Shown: piece after piece, positions 11,641-24,069 of the stretch | Layout of the letters: every line of letters begins with the position of its first letter | How positions within the stretch are numbered: position 1 is the stretch's first letter | Assembly: GCA_011033025.1 (NCBI GenBank) | Contig: WFMF01000017.1 | Span: 992,001-1,056,000 of the forward strand | Direction: 5' to 3' | Length of the DNA: 64,000 bases | DNA from: Beroe forskalii | Taxonomy: Eukaryota; Ctenophora; Nuda; Beroida; Beroidae | Made by a program: the position numbers and the translations under genes | The notes under the pieces: generated by a model | Told to the model about the DNA's origin: nothing | The model's database searches: none | What the model saw: the letters and a program-made list of their open reading frames with translations, nothing else

Positions 11641-12440
11641 TCCTCACCCTTTTCTTAATTAGATTATTTAACTTTTTGATCCTCTCTTTTTATAATGAAT
11701 CATTTCCTTTCATGGGTTGCTGCTAGAAATCAATGAAATCTAGTCTGATTTTCCAGCAGTAATCCATTTATATCTTACAAATACTCCCTCAGAACGTTTA
11801 AAATTCCATCTTTCTATCGATACTACCAAGACACAACAGAAGCTGTGCACCACCCTCCCAAGCATCTTCCTAGACACCACTTCCTAGACTACTCCTCTTG
11901 CTGATGAAGTATTACACCAGCTTGCCCTGTGATGGACCACTATTTTAGCACACCAAATAAGGTAAAACACACTTACCACCCAACTAAGCAAAACAATGTT
12001 ACAACCCAATGTTACAACTCATCCTCACCCTTATTGACTACTCTTTTGAATTGATTGATTATCTATTTGATCTTCTCTTCTTGTCCATGGATTGCTGCTG
12101 AAAAATCAATGAAATCTAGTCTGATTTTCCAGCAGTAATCCATTCAAATCTAACAAGTATTCCCTCAGAAAGCCAACTTTCTTGCGTTTTAAAATTCCAT
12201 CTTTTTAACGACACTACCAAGACACAACAGAAGCTGTGCACCACCCTCCCAAGCACCTTCCTACACACCACTTCCTAGACTACTCCTCTTGCTGATGAAG
12301 TAGTACACTAGCGTTCCTTGTGATGGACCACTATTTTAGCACACCAAAAGAACAATTTCTATCGGTACCACCAGTGAACCACACTCCTGTGTTCCTTCCC
12401 TTAGCCAACTTTCTTCTATCTTGTGATGAACTATTATACC
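11641..12440 (+). repeat. Tandem duplication, ~380-bp unit
   Basis: Two direct copies from 11,641 and 12,021, sharing AATCAATGAAATCTAGTCTG, GACACAACAGAAGCTGTGCA and TGATGGACCACTATTTTAGC. A partial third copy lies at about 12,410-12,455. No coding pattern. Confidence 0.75.
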
Positions 12441-13440
12441 AGCACACCAATTAAGGCTGAAACGAAGTTTGAGTAGCTTATTATCAGAGGATTCCTAAAG
12501 CTGCAATCACCATGTTTCTCCTGCGGATATGATCGGTATGAGTTTTGAATTTTGGAACAAGAATTTGCAAATTTACGTAGAGTTCTAAGTTGTTATTATA
12601 TGATTATAGATCAAATGAAATCAGTCGCTTAAACCAAGTTTTATGTGTCCTAATTTCATTACTTTCGTTTTAGCTATTTATTCTTGTTTGTCGTTGAAAT
12701 AATGACATTCACATTATCTTCACATCCACAACGAAACGAGACAAGATCTTTCGTTTTACTCCTGCTGTTTTGAGGATCAAGGATGCCAAGTACCATCAAT
12801 ACATGTAAACTGTTTTACAGTTACAAGTACAACAATAACATATGTTTCCAACAGGCAAATGAGCGGTATTCCTTATTTGTTTTTAACATGCATGTCGTGT
12901 AGTATTACCATTAATTCTCATCCTTTTGTGTGGGACATTTTCATTTTTAGATTTTGCTGCGCAACTAGCAATTTTACAGAATTAACAATTAAGAAACTTT
13001 TGTCGTCAGCGCGCACGTACGTTCTTTTTGCGAGCAGTGTAGTTTTATAGTACTCTTAATCTAAATCCAGTTCTACTCGATCCTGTTCCACAATCTTGTT
13101 CCGGTTCCATGATCTTGTTCTAGTAAACTACGATCTATTGATCTATAATCCACGATCTAGTAATTTAACGGTTTTTTTGAGAAGCTTCTAGAATCGTGTC
13201 TTAAGTGGGAATATGTCTTTCAAAGTAATTATGTGAGATTTGACTATTAAATCTGGTAGTTTTAGCATGTAAATTGCGACACTAAAAGTTGTTTACATAG
13301 ATTTATGTTTCTTGTTTGCAAGGATGCAATTGATATCTGATATCGATAATAATATTGTATATTCTAATCAGCAATGCGTTATTAATTCTGTAGTTCTCAT
13401 AAAGAAATCCATATGACTTTATTGGGCAAGTCAATGCTGT
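12441..13440. other. AT-rich unassigned sequence
   Basis: Nothing supported beyond a run of GATCTTGTTC/GATCTA-like short repeats at 13,080-13,160. Confidence 0.5.
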
Positions 13441-15634
13441 GTCCTGTGCACGGGCTATCCTCATACGGCTATGCGTAGGCATTAGCCAACGGAGAACCTG
13501 TGCGCGGCCCAGTAGTGAGTAGCCTCTACGTTTTGTGTTCTGAGATCTGAATCTGTCTCAATGTAGTTCATTAAAACTTAAATTTTGCATGAAGCGTTTC
13601 TTTCTTTTTCTTCCTGTGCGTGGCACCCTGTTGTGACCTGTGCGAGGGTCTTCTTCTTCTTCTTTTGCGGTCACCGGTTTCTAGTCACAGCATCTGTGCT
13701 GTGTCTCTGTCGCCGGGTCCCCAGAGGCAAACTCCTGCTAGCTCGACCCCAAGGACTCCCTGTATATAACAATAATCATACTTACCTATATCATAGAACT
13801 GCAACTAGACACGGGAGTCTAATGTCAGTTGCTACCTGAGCGCTGCAAACTCGGAGAGCAGACAGGACCAACGCTCAGGCTAAACCCATTTGTTCTGTAT
13901 TCCCCTCCGGATAAATCCTGTGTGGGATGTCAGAACTTTCCAAATTAACCTTAAAAGGTCACCAGTGATCCATAAACAGGTTGTTCCTCTCAAAACGACC
14001 TATTTGTATCACAAAATGACAAAAGTGGGGGTTGCCCCTGTAAAACTTAAGTCTGCCAAAGAGTATGACTAAACTGAGTTTACCATTCCGATTTTCAAAC
14101 GTTATGATGAACTCGCCAATGAAATGGGAGGGACAGCTCTGGGTCCTTAAGGACCTAGAACTGGCAAACTCGCAAGCCGAGTGCTTCTATTCCGCTATGT
14201 GAGTCAGGCTGATATGAATCAGTACCTGTCTGGAATAAACCTGGGGAATAAACCTGAGGGCGATTAAATGCTTGATGCTCCGTTAATTATGATGGGATCT
14301 TGATACGTAGTGTACCAGCCAATCCCATTGTTCTAATGGTCAATTTCCAGTAATACCAGCTCCAGTGGCCAATTTCCGTTAAATGGTTCATAGCTGAAAA
14401 TGTACCAGGCGTTCAAGAAAAGTTGATTCAGTTTCTCTTTTTCCGCTAATCTGTCTTGGACAGTTGTTCATAACCTGTGACCTAGAACAATTTCCATAGG
14501 AATAGAGTCGCATAGTCGGTACTGGCTGAAAGAAAATATTTCAGGGTGCCATCAAGTGGAATTCGGTAAAATCAACTTAGATTGTTATGCCAATTCAGGG
14601 AGTATACCAGTGAAAGCTTATTAAAAGCAAACGAGAAAAAACCATTTTCTCTGGATCTCTGATCCACCTCCGCGATCTAGAAACTTAACGCTCCCTGATT
14701 TCATCTGATCCAGCAGCTTTGTTGTTTGCCAACTGCTGCACAGCCTTGTGAGTTGCCAAAAAGTTTCATGAAGAAATTGGCGATTGCTTGCTGCTTATCA
14801 CTCGGTATTAGAGTGATATGCAGAACCTGAGGATTCCTGAGGGGAACCTGAAATTTCTCCTGGGGTTTTCCTGAAGCTGTTAAGGGTTCCTGTTACTTTT
14901 ATTACCACGGGGGTACCAGATTGATCGAGAAATAGATATTACTGCAGAATATCTTCCAGCTTTAGCGATAAGAAAGCTACAAATGCTAGGAAATCAGTCT
15001 GAACGCGGAGCAGAAGAGATCCCAGTCCTCAGAAAAGTACCCGGAGCAGTTGGCTTCTGTCAGAGAGCAAGGCAGTCTGATAGCCTTGATGAGGTCCGCT
15101 GCCAAAAGTGAAGGTGAAAAGAGAGGATCCGCTAACAGAGGAGCAGGCATGTGAAGCAGGAGATGCTGCCTGCAAGAGCTAAAGGGGTCCTCAGGTGAGA
15201 AACCTGGAATGAACCAGAATGGGTGTCTGGCGTAGTGTACACTGATAACTGCTGGGTTAGTGACCAAGCAGTTCAGGTGTGGGAAAAGAAGCGAAGCCCG
15301 AGTAAGATTCATCCGTTTTAGAAATGTGTAGAACATCTTCCAAGAAACACCGACCTTGAACTAGAGTCAGCTGTGCGAGGGTCATTCCTGTACGGCTGTT
15401 TGTAGGCACTAGCCAATGGAAAGCCCATGTGCGGTAAACGGCACGTGTTGCAATGCGTAGCAGCACCTTACAGCTTCATGACACTGTTTTAACTTCTAGC
15501 AAATCACTACAGGGTCGGCTGACTTCTTCAAACTACCATGACCTCTACCCTAGAGCTATGCTAGGGGGAGAGATTGTACTCTTAAAGCGAGTACGCTTAT
15601 AAATTGTATGCATACTTGAATGGAAACATGCCGA
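13440..15634 (+). other. Possible degraded retroelement or captured transcript
   Basis: Two ~65-bp direct repeats, at about 13,449-13,512 and 15,372-15,430 (CTGTGC...ATACGGCT..GTAGGCA.TAGCCAA), bracket a moderately GC-rich stretch. At 13,960-14,270 a broken plus frame reads KMTKVGVAPVKLKSAKEYD, then PIFKRYDELANEMGG and FRYVSQADMNQYLSGINL, which is protein-like but not recognised. A purine run AGGGGGAGAGAT precedes TGTAC at 15,569, like the edge of a 3' LTR. None of these is decisive. Confidence 0.25.
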
Positions 15635-16930
15635 CCCAGGTTGGGGGGGGGCCAACCCCCCAAAACCCCCCAAAATTAAGCCCCCTATTGGAAATTTGTT
15701 ATATCCACCAGGGGGTTAAATTTAACCCCAAAATTAAACCCCTATCGACAGCAAAAATTAAACCCCCAAAATTAAACCCCCTATCGACAGCAGAAATTAT
15801 TCTAGTATGATTCAAAAAAGCACCAAAATGAAGAAACAAAAAGTACCATTTGAAAAAGTTGCCAAAAACACGAATAAAAAGGTACCATTTCGAAAGGCAT
15901 AAAAAATTGGTACCAATTTAGAAGGGTACTTCTGAAAAATCAGAAAAAAAAGGTACCAATTGAAAATGATGCCAAAATCAGAAACAAAATGGTACCATTT
16001 GAAAATATGCTGAAAATCAGAAACAAAATGGTACCAAAAACCGGAAACAAAAATGGTACCATTTCTAAAATTGCCAAAAATCACCACCAAAAATGGTACC
16101 ATTTTGAAATGGTGCAAAAAATCAGAAACAAAACGGTACCATTTTGAAAGGATGTTAAAATCAGAAACAAAATGGTACCATTTGAAAATATGCTGAAAAT
16201 CAGAAACAAAAATGGTACCATTTATAAAAGTTCCAAAAATTATAAACAAAAATGGTACCAAAAACCGGAAACAAAAATGGTACCATTTCTAAAAATCGCC
16301 AAAAATCACCACCAAAAATGGTACCATTTTGAAAGGGTGTTAAAAATCAGAAACAAAATGGTACCATTTGAAAAAGATGCTGAAAATCAGAAACAAAAAT
16401 GGTACCATTTCATAAAAGTTCCAAAAATTATAAACAAAAATGGTACCAAAAACCGAAAACAAAAATGGTACCATTTCTAAAAATCGCCAAAAATCACGAA
16501 CAAAATGGTACCATTTTGAAATGGTGCAAAAATTAGGAACAAAATGGTACCATTTTGAAAGGATGTAAAAATCAGAAACAAAACGGTACCATTTGAAAGA
16601 GATGCTGAAAATCAGAACCAAAAATGGTACCATTTCATAAAAGTTCCAAAAATTATAAACCAAAATGGTACCAAAAACCGGAAACAAAAATGGTACCATT
16701 TATGTATTTATAAAAATCGCCAAAAATCACGACCAAAAATGGTACCATTTTGAGATGGTGCAAAAAATCAGGAACAAAAATGGTACCATTTGAGAAAAAA
16801 ATGCCCATTTTTGCACTAAGAATTAAGCCCCCCAAAACCCCCTAAAACCCCCCAAAACCCCCCAAAATTAAACCCCCTATTGGCGATTTTCTATATCCAC
16901 CAAAATTGAGGGGGTTGCCCCCCCCCCCAG
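15635..16930. mobile_element. Foldback element FB-D
   Basis: Ends CCCAGGTTGGGGGGGG (left) and CCCCCCCCCAGG (right) are inverted. Just inside, both ends carry AATTAAGCCCCC...CTATTGG and TATATCCACC blocks, here in the same orientation. The core is the GGTACC array. A ~110-bp relative of the ends lies at 36,960-37,070. Confidence 0.65.
15810..16795 (+). repeat. GGTACC-rich minisatellite
   Basis: Compound tandem array of AAAAATGGTACCATTT followed by variable spacers (ATCAGAAACAAAA, CACCACCAAA, TTATAAACAAAA). GGTACC occurs about 25 times at 25-45-bp spacing. A higher-order unit of ~210 bp is visible. Open frames on either strand are array artefacts. Confidence 0.85.
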
Positions 16931-17413
16931 GTTTCTTCAAGGGTACGGTCGTGCATATATGTCCTCCAAATCCGTGGGGTTGGGGGCACTACGGAGGCTT
17001 TAGTTAGCCTACCGTCTCTAATAATAATAATAAAAAAAACGGCAAATGATGGCAGCCGCATGAGCTAACGGCCACATGTCCCTTTGACAGTGATTTGACT
17101 GTGCGAGTTTGGAGGGGAAATTCGAAACTTTTATTTCTGCAAAAAAAAAGCTTCCCACGCCCCCAACGGTAACCCAATTTTGCCGACAATATTCTCAAAA
17201 CCTTTACTCATCATAAGCAATTCGAATTTAAAAAAAATAAATAAATTAAAGTTTTTCTTACACGCTTAGACATTGTCAAATAGATATCAGAGAGGGAAAT
17301 ATTCTAGCCATTTAAGCGTGACAACCTTCGAAAGCTAAAAAAACAGATCACAAGAGTGTCACAGTTCCCACAAATGTGCAAATTAACTCTGAAAAACTAA
17401 AACATAACAAAAT

Positions 17414-19285
17414 CTAACTTCCATTGAGTACAATTCCATTGAATGCAATTTCAAAATAAAAAGTTTTCAGACACTTTTTAAATTCTGAAATCTCAGGGAT
17501 GCTTCTAATTGAATACGGTAAACTATTCCAAATTCTTGGGCCATTATATTTAAATGCAGCTTCAGTTCTAGAAAAATTAGGCTTAGGAGGAATTTTCAGA
17601 AGAAAAAAGTCATTGTCTAATCTAACACTGACTCTTTTTGTGTCCCGCACTGATATAAGATCACTCAAATATTTAGGAGCAAGATTGTTAACACATTTAA
17701 ATACTAAAAGAGCTGTCTTAAATTTCACTCTATAAAGAACAGGCAGAAAATGAAGTTCTTTCAAGTAAGGGCTTATTGATGTCCATTTTCTTTTACCAGT
17801 TAGCTTGCATATGAACCTGACTGCGTTATTCTGGATCTTTTGAAGCTTTTGGAGATTTTTTCTCAGTGATGATTGCATAAGAGGAATTACAATAGTCAAT
17901 CATGGAAAGAATATGAGCATGAACTAACTGAACCTTTAGGTCATGTGTAAGTCTTGCTCCTATACGCTTGATATTCCTTAAGTTCAGGTAACAAATTTGC
18001 GAAATATGGTTGATTTGATCTTCCATACTCAGCCTGTGGTCAAAATAAAATCCAAGGTTCTTAGTAGCTAACACAGGGGAAACAGATACCTTTGAAGCAG
18101 ATTCACTCAAATCAAGGGATTCAATTGGACTAACATAATACCCAATATCTATGAATTCTGTCTTATCATCATTGAGCTTCAGAAAATTCCTAGTCATCCA
18201 GGCTTTGACCTCACCAAAACATTGTTTAATACCAGTGAGGTCAGGCGAGGGACTGTTTACATCAAAAGAAAAATAAATCTGAGTGTCATCTGCATAGAGA
18301 TGAACTGATAGACCATATTTAGAGATAATTTCTTCTAGGTCTTTTGTATACAAAATGAACAGTAAGGGTCCTAGAATGGACCCTTGTGGCACCCCTATTT
18401 CAAGAGGACATTCAGTTGAGAAGATTCCATTGATCATAACCTTGAACTTTCTATTTGACAAATATGATCTAATCCAATTATAAACGATTCCAGAAATACC
18501 ATACTTGAGTTGCAGCTTACCAAGGAGAAGTTTGTGATTGATGGTATCAAATGCTGCACTCAAATCTAGAAGTAAAAGGACAACATTTTCTTTTTGTCCA
18601 ACATAAGAAGTATATCATTCTGAATCTTGAGCACAGCAGTTTCACAGCTATGGAATCTTCTGTAAGCAGATTGGAAATTACTAAAGAGCATGTTATCCTC
18701 GATGTGTTTCACAAGCTGGTTGTGCACAACTTTTTCCAGAAGTTTTGAGATGTAAGGCAAATTGCTGATGGGCCTATAGTTGTTCAAAACATCATGATCT
18801 AGATTGGCTTTTTTAAGACTTGGTCTTACTACAGCTGTTTTGAAGGATTCAGGGAAATATCCAGTCTTGAGGGATTCATTCACAATGTAGTGTAGAACTC
18901 TGATCAGCTCTGGTAGGCATTGCTTAAAGAGCCACACAGGGATGGCATCTAGTGTACAAAACTTTTCAGGAAGATTTTTGGCTAATTCAAGAACTTCTTC
19001 AGCTGAGACTTCCTGGAATGCAGAAAAGCAAACTGATGCAGCACACACTCCAGAGTCCGTGGTATTTTGTGCAGAGTTGAGTCCATCAATATTTTCTTCA
19101 ATGTTTGAGTAGATTGACTTAACCTTGTTATCAAAGAAAGAACTAAAGTTTTCAGCAATCGTTATATCATCCTTTGCATTAGGCAATTTTCCAGTACCAA
19201 CTTCACGATCAAGGAGCTGATTTATGACCTTATATGTTCCTTTGGTATCACCCTTTACAACAGATAGTCTTTTGTCAAAATATGT
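17414..19285 (-). pseudogene. LINE C reverse transcriptase domain (broken)
   Basis: Would copy the element's RNA into DNA at the nicked target. Visible on the minus strand: YRPISNLPYISKLLEK (fingers), QSAYRRFHSCETAVLKIQND, LDLSAAFDTINH (motif A, catalytic Asp), GVPQGSILGPLLFILY (motif B), HLYADDTQIYF (motif C, catalytic Asp pair, about 18,282-18,296), and a C-terminal GPRIWNSLPYSIR. A 1-bp frameshift near 18,565 splits fingers from palm, and another near 17,850 splits off the C-terminus. All catalytic residues remain readable. Confidence 0.8.
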
Positions 19286-20484
19286 TCATAAAGAGGTTCA
19301 TATATGGCCAAACATGGAAAATAAGTACCTCTTTGGCAAGAATTTTGGTTTTGGTCATTTCACAGCCTTTTAAAAATGTCCCACTTTACCCGCGCTCACC
19401 TAAAAACTTTGTAAATTTGTTGTATGGGAACCATTTATCGATTTTTCTCCATTCCAACGGTTCAGTTGCCATCTGAGTGAAGCCCAAAATGACGAAATTT
19501 AATGAGAAAATGTAATTACCTATAATTATTAACACGTTGTGGGGGAAAGAGGGACACTGATAGTTAACAGGGATAATTATCACAATATAAGCAATAAAAG
19601 CATTTGCAACTCATAATTTGTTTACTAAAACATCCCTTATAAGTTTCTCAGGCATGAAATTTTATTTTCATTGAAAATCATGTTAATGGGGAAAGTGGGA
19701 CAGTCAAGTCAGATCAAATGAAATCATGTATTCTAAGGAAACAGTTATGCTATGCAGGTTGTTTTCATCAAGATTTTTCACTTTGGTTGTAGTATACTTT
19801 ATTTTTTCTTGAAAATAGCACTAAATGATATGGTATAATAAATTTGGGGGAAAGTGGGACAGTTGCGCAAAAATTGTCAAAAATTCAATAAAAATCAATA
19901 ATTTTAATTCGTGATGCTGTATTAAAAGTTTTAATAGGCATTATTGATATTCTCACAATCTCACATACATAAGTCACAAAAACAGGGCGATTTTCGATTA
20001 GTTCCATACTTTTTATCAATTGTCCCACATTACCCCATTATCCAATAATCAAGGACAAGATTAAATTCCTGTTCCACTTTCCCCACTCACCTGTAAAGTC
20101 TTGTTGGCAATAGAATTCCATCTAAATTATAACGAATAAATGTCTAGATCATTATAAAAATCAATTGTTATTGCTGTACCACTTTACCCCACAATGGGTA
20201 AAATATACAAAATATGACTGTCCCACTTAACCCAGTGGCTTTTATTGCATGAAATACTGTTGGGGTGTTGCTTTGGAAAATTTTCGAAAATTTGTCCCAC
20301 TTTACCCTTATGCATCATTTTGACAGTGTTCCTCTTTACCCAAAGTGTAGTCTTCACCATAGCTTTGCATAGATGAAGGTTTTTTGAAATTTCGTTAAGT
20401 GTCCCACTTTCCCCCCAGGTGTTCCATTTCACCCCAATTTGTCCCTCTTTACCTCCTGTCCCACTCCACCCCGTTTTACCCTAT
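19283..20484. mobile_element. 1.2-kb insert with GGGGAAAGTGGGACA motifs
   Basis: Separates codons for the endonuclease-RT linker (…KAIIIDQRRN) from YFDKRLSVVKG, which should be contiguous, so it is a later insertion in LINE C. The motif GGGGAAAGTGGGACA (or GTCCCACTTTACCCC) recurs about a dozen times in both orientations, clustered at 19,548-19,860 and 20,030-20,470. No coding frame. Terminal inverted repeats and a target duplication could not be fixed, so the boundaries are ±10 bp. Confidence 0.65.
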
Positions 20485-21577
20485 TCCTTCTCTGATCAAT
20501 GATAATAGCCTTGTCAATACACTTTTCATTGTAGATTTCTTTGAGCTCAGGATTATCAGGATATTTCTTGGCTTTCCGCTGAGCTTTCCTGGCTTCAGTT
20601 CTAGCATTTTGGCATCTCTCATCCCACCATGGTGAACGACTATGGTTGAATTTTCTCTCAACTTTTGGTGCATGTTCATTCAATAAGTCATTTAATGTGT
20701 CCATGTATAGTTCTACAGCATGGTCAACAGATTTGAAGTCTGCAAAATTAACTGGTGAGAAAAAGAGATCCTCTCTGAAACTACCAACTTTTATCTTGCT
20801 GAATTCCCTAACCTCTTTAAACTTTATATCTTGATCTTTTCTGACTTTTGAAACATCAACAGGCAAACTGAATTTGATGAGATAGTGATCTGAAGTTGTA
20901 CCAGTATCTATGCTTACTTCGAGACCATTAATTGGAATGTGGTCAACAGAGGAATTCAATGAAAATACAAGATCAAGGGTGCTACCTGACACATGAGTTG
21001 GACCAACAACATGCTGTGTGAAACCTTTACTTTGAACTAGAGAAATAAAACGCTTTGCATTAAGATCATCAGCTTGTTGAACATGAAAGTTGAAGTCTCC
21101 ACACAGTATTGGATATCCTGATTTTGAAAGAAGGTCATCTAGGTATTGCTCAAATTCCTCCATAAAAGCAGTGATTTTTGTTTCTTGGTATTTTTGTTTT
21201 GATTTCGTTTGAGTTGTTCTGTAGATTGTACTAAGACGAATCATATTAGAATTGGTCTTGATAATGCACTCAGTCACCTCAAAAGATTTGAACCCATTAA
21301 CCTTATTAGAAACTGGATTGAGCTTTGAAGAATTGTAAACAAAGGCCAAGCCTCCACCTCTCCCTTTTCTAGGAGCATTAATAACTTCATAGCCTGCCTC
21401 ATGAACTTCAGCAAATCTAGCAGATTCATTTGATTTGAACCATGATTCAGTTACACAGCAAATATCCACTTGGTGATCATTCAGCATCTCTAGGACACCA
21501 CGCACTTTGTTACACATTGACTGAGCATTGAAACAACCAACTGTGATCTCTCCCCTTGATTCTGCGCTACTTGTCAC
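20485..21577 (-). CDS. LINE C ORF2 N-terminus: AP-type endonuclease
   Basis: Nicks chromosomal DNA to prime reverse transcription. It opens with a methionine at 21,577, two bases below the ORF1 stop codon (21,579-21,581), as is common where the two ORFs are adjacent. Catalytic landmarks seen: VGCFNAQSM, CCVTESW, IYRTTQ, ILCGDFNFH and TSDHYLIKF, in the order of exonuclease-endonuclease-phosphatase enzymes. From about residue 365 the frame runs into the foreign insert and stops at 20,429. The endonuclease itself is intact, so this is a truncated ORF2 rather than a host gene. Confidence 0.8.
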
Positions 21578-21578
21578 A

Positions 21579-22529
21579 TTACGTTTTTGAAATCAGATCA
21601 GTGTTTTCTTTGAGACGATCAATTTCTCTTATCATGACTGGACATTTTGCATCACCAGCATTGTGGGATTTGTAGTTTTCAGCATCATTTGGTTGAGGAG
21701 ATGCTAAGCATCTGGCACAACAATGTCTTGACTGGTTTTCCTTAGAGTTACATGTAGATGATCTATGATTACCCATGCAGTACATACAGGTTGCATCCCT
21801 ATTCTTATTAGGGCACTCATGGGAAATGTGTCCAATCATCTGGCAATGGTAACAGTATTTAACATGATATCTGTCTTTAATTTGGTATCTGCTATTACCA
21901 AGGTAGAGATTTCCATCTTGTTGGCTATGAAGGGCAAGTCTTATAGCAGGAGAAACTTTTAATCCAATTGAGATATGCCTAGTTGATGTATTCTGGTTAA
22001 CATAAACAACTTCTAGAGTATGCCCAGAATTATGTAATGTAGCCACACATGGATTTTTAGCTAGTACTTTCTCTACTATGACCTTCTTCTCATCAAGTCT
22101 AGTTTTATCATGATCTCCAGTCCTATCTACACCCTCCAAAACATCTTCTAGCACATTTGAGAGATATATCTTTGGTAGCATTTTACTTCCAGATTTTGTA
22201 TGATAATGGAAAGCATCCAGAATTTTTGCAGAATCTATTTTATCTTTTCCAGCATCCCTTAGTGCTTTTGTCTTAAATCCAATAACAATTTTCATACTCT
22301 TGGGATTTGTCCTGATGAATTCAATCTGTGTGTCTTTCAACTTATTTTCAAGGACTCTTTTTACCTTTTGTGCATTCTCAGCTGTTTTGGACTCATTAGA
22401 ACTTGGTACCACTAGTAGTATTTCACTATCAGCACCAGCTAAGCCAATGGACTCTAAGTATCCTGATTTGAAGAAGGTGCTAATTGACAGTGTTGACCCT
22501 ACTCCAACTACGATTTTCGCCCGTTTGCA
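21579..22529 (-). pseudogene. LINE C ORF1, nucleic-acid-binding protein (5'-truncated)
   Basis: Presumed RNA-packaging protein of the element. The frame is open from the truncation point at 22,529; the first Met in frame is at 22,412, but codons upstream (VVGVGSTLSISTFFKSGYLE) are clearly part of the same protein. C-terminal CCHC-type zinc knuckles: CYHCQMIGHISHEC, CMYCMGNHRSSTC and CCARCLASPQ. The arrangement matches ORF1 of CR1/Jockey-group elements. The stop at 21,579 lies just before ORF2. Confidence 0.7.
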
Positions 22530-22603
22530 TTCGTTTCTCTTGATATTTTCTTGGCAAGCTCAAATTTAATTGTGTACGGCGGCACAGACATACATTATTC
22601 ACG
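22530..22603 (-). mobile_element. Helitron X, 5'-proximal fragment
   Basis: TTGGCAAGCTCAAATTTAAT through CGGCGGCACA and ATTATTCACGTG matches Helitron N4 at 11,031-11,105. It is cut by LINE C on the left and FB-E on the right. Its last bases resume at 27,983-28,009. Confidence 0.6.
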
Positions 22604-22934
22604 TGTATGGTGGCTCAAACCCGCCACCAGAAAAAATGAAAAAATTTTCAAATTGAAAAAAAATGTAAAAAATGATTTTTTTTTAAATTTTATATTTTGT
22701 TTTTTAAAAACTGACCCCTACTGACCACTTCCTGATCATAATTCTAACATATATCATGAATGTTTTAAAAGCATTTAAAATAGCACTCAGCCTTATAATG
22801 ACGCTTTATTGGTCAATTCAAGTCATTCAAGTCAGTTCTGTCAGTCAGGCCAGTCAGGTCGGTCAAGTTGGTCAAGTTGGTCAAGTTAGTCAAGCCAAAT
22901 TAGTCAAGCCACTCAAGTCAAGTTACTTTGATCA

Positions 22935-23006
22935 AGTCATGTCATGTCAGTCATGTCAGTCATGTCAGTCATGTCAGTCATGTCAGTCATGTCAGTCATG
23001 TCAGTC
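22935..23006 (+). repeat. TGTCAGTCA 9-bp tandem array (left arm)
   Basis: About eight perfect TGTCAGTCA units, preceded by looser (GTCAAGTTG)n. It pairs with the array at 25,889-26,030. Confidence 0.9.
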
Positions 23007-23229
23007 TAGGGTGGTGGGTTTTTGGGGTCGGATCTCAGATCTTCATAGGTTCGTGATATGTGATAGAGATTTTCATGACGAATCAGATGGTACCAAGCTT
23101 TTTTGAAATTGACCGTCATTTAACCCCTGAAATTTGGTTTTTAGTTCATTCAATTATCTCCTTATAAGGGGGATAATTAGTCCTCCTACTGCCGGAGGAC
23201 TCGCTCACTGAGATGATCTAATTAGCCTG

Positions 23230-23285
23230 TCTGTGATAGCGCAGGGAGAGTTTCCGGTTTCAGTTCGAAACACAGTGCTGCTTGT
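23230..23285 (+). other. tRNA-promoter-like boxes in palindrome arm
   Basis: TGATAGCGCAGGGAG resembles a tRNA A-box and CAGTTCGAAAC a B-box, about 35 bp apart. The mirrored copy is at about 25,610-25,650. The surrounding sequence does not fold as a clear tRNA, so this may be the head of a tRNA-derived SINE carried in both arms. Confidence 0.3.
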
Positions 23286-24069
23286 CATCCCCGACTAATG
23301 ATCAGCGGGGCTAATATGATTACGCACAACAATATAGCATTAATGCTCAATCGGCCCATCAATGGGAAACTGAAAGCTTTACTTCTGTGTAATGTGTATT
23401 GGTATATGTAATCCAATCTACATTCACACACAGCGCACAGCGGCAATATTGAAAGATTGAACGCAGTGAAGAAGGTGAAAAGGAGAATCTGTGTTCCACG
23501 GAATTTGAAAATTGTTCTTTCATAAGATAGTAATTAACGAGTAAAGTCCAACAAAAATACAATTTCAGTCCATAATATCTTCTCGTTTGTACAGTTAATA
23601 TAAAATCTTAAGAATGAATTAGTTCTATCGTTCATCACTAATCTGATCGTTGATCACGATGATCACGTTCGAAATTTAAAAAAATCTAAGACTGTCGAGC
23701 ATGATCCACTGAATGATCATGAAATTTATTTATAGTCATCGAGACATCCATATTTTCCATGGAATTTGAAATCAAAATAAGTATAACAGAATTTTGATTC
23801 CGTATTCGGAGAGGATATCTATTCTTTTAGTTTTCCTATTTGAATTATCGGTCGATGCGAATTTACAAGGTAAAATTAAAAATCAATTGCGAATTGTGAT
23901 ACCTACATTGTTTTCTACTAATAGAAACAATATTGTCCAATATTGGATTGTCCGGTAATTGCTTGTTTGTACGACTACGTGATTTCCCTTCGGAATTAAC
24001 GTCGGAATGTGATTTCCAACTATATGCATTTACCGAAATCGCGTACAAGCAGTGCATTTTGAAATCACA

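Larger units (their letters stand above)
17019..22529 (-). mobile_element. LINE C, CR1-like non-LTR retrotransposon
   Basis: Minus-strand order is ORF1 with zinc knuckles (22,529-21,579), endonuclease (21,577-20,485), a 1.2-kb foreign insert (20,484-19,283), reverse transcriptase (19,282-17,417), then a 3' UTR and a (TTA)n tail at 17,040-17,019. The 5' end at about 22,529 falls inside the ORF1 reading frame, so the copy is 5'-truncated. It landed in Helitron X sequence (22,530 onward). Several frameshifts make it inactive. The APE-type endonuclease, YADD reverse transcriptase and microsatellite tail fit the CR1 clade. Confidence 0.82.

Noticed and set aside
13440..15450. A pair of LTRs of a short LTR retrotransposon
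   Set aside because: The direct repeats are only ~65 bp and diverged, no primer-binding site or gag/pol motif was found, and the purine tract alone is weak.
14986..15466. Two overlapping minus frames of 116 and 69 codons
   Set aside because: No recognisable motif, no splice context and no similarity to the retroelement domains seen elsewhere; likely chance in a GC-richer stretch.
15812..16699. Phe/Tyr/Val-rich frames of 100-149 codons resembling membrane proteins
   Set aside because: They follow the GGTACC minisatellite; the same hydrophobic phrase repeats with each unit and frames open on both strands.
23230..23285. A functional tRNA gene
   Set aside because: Only the internal boxes resemble a tRNA; acceptor and anticodon stems do not form.
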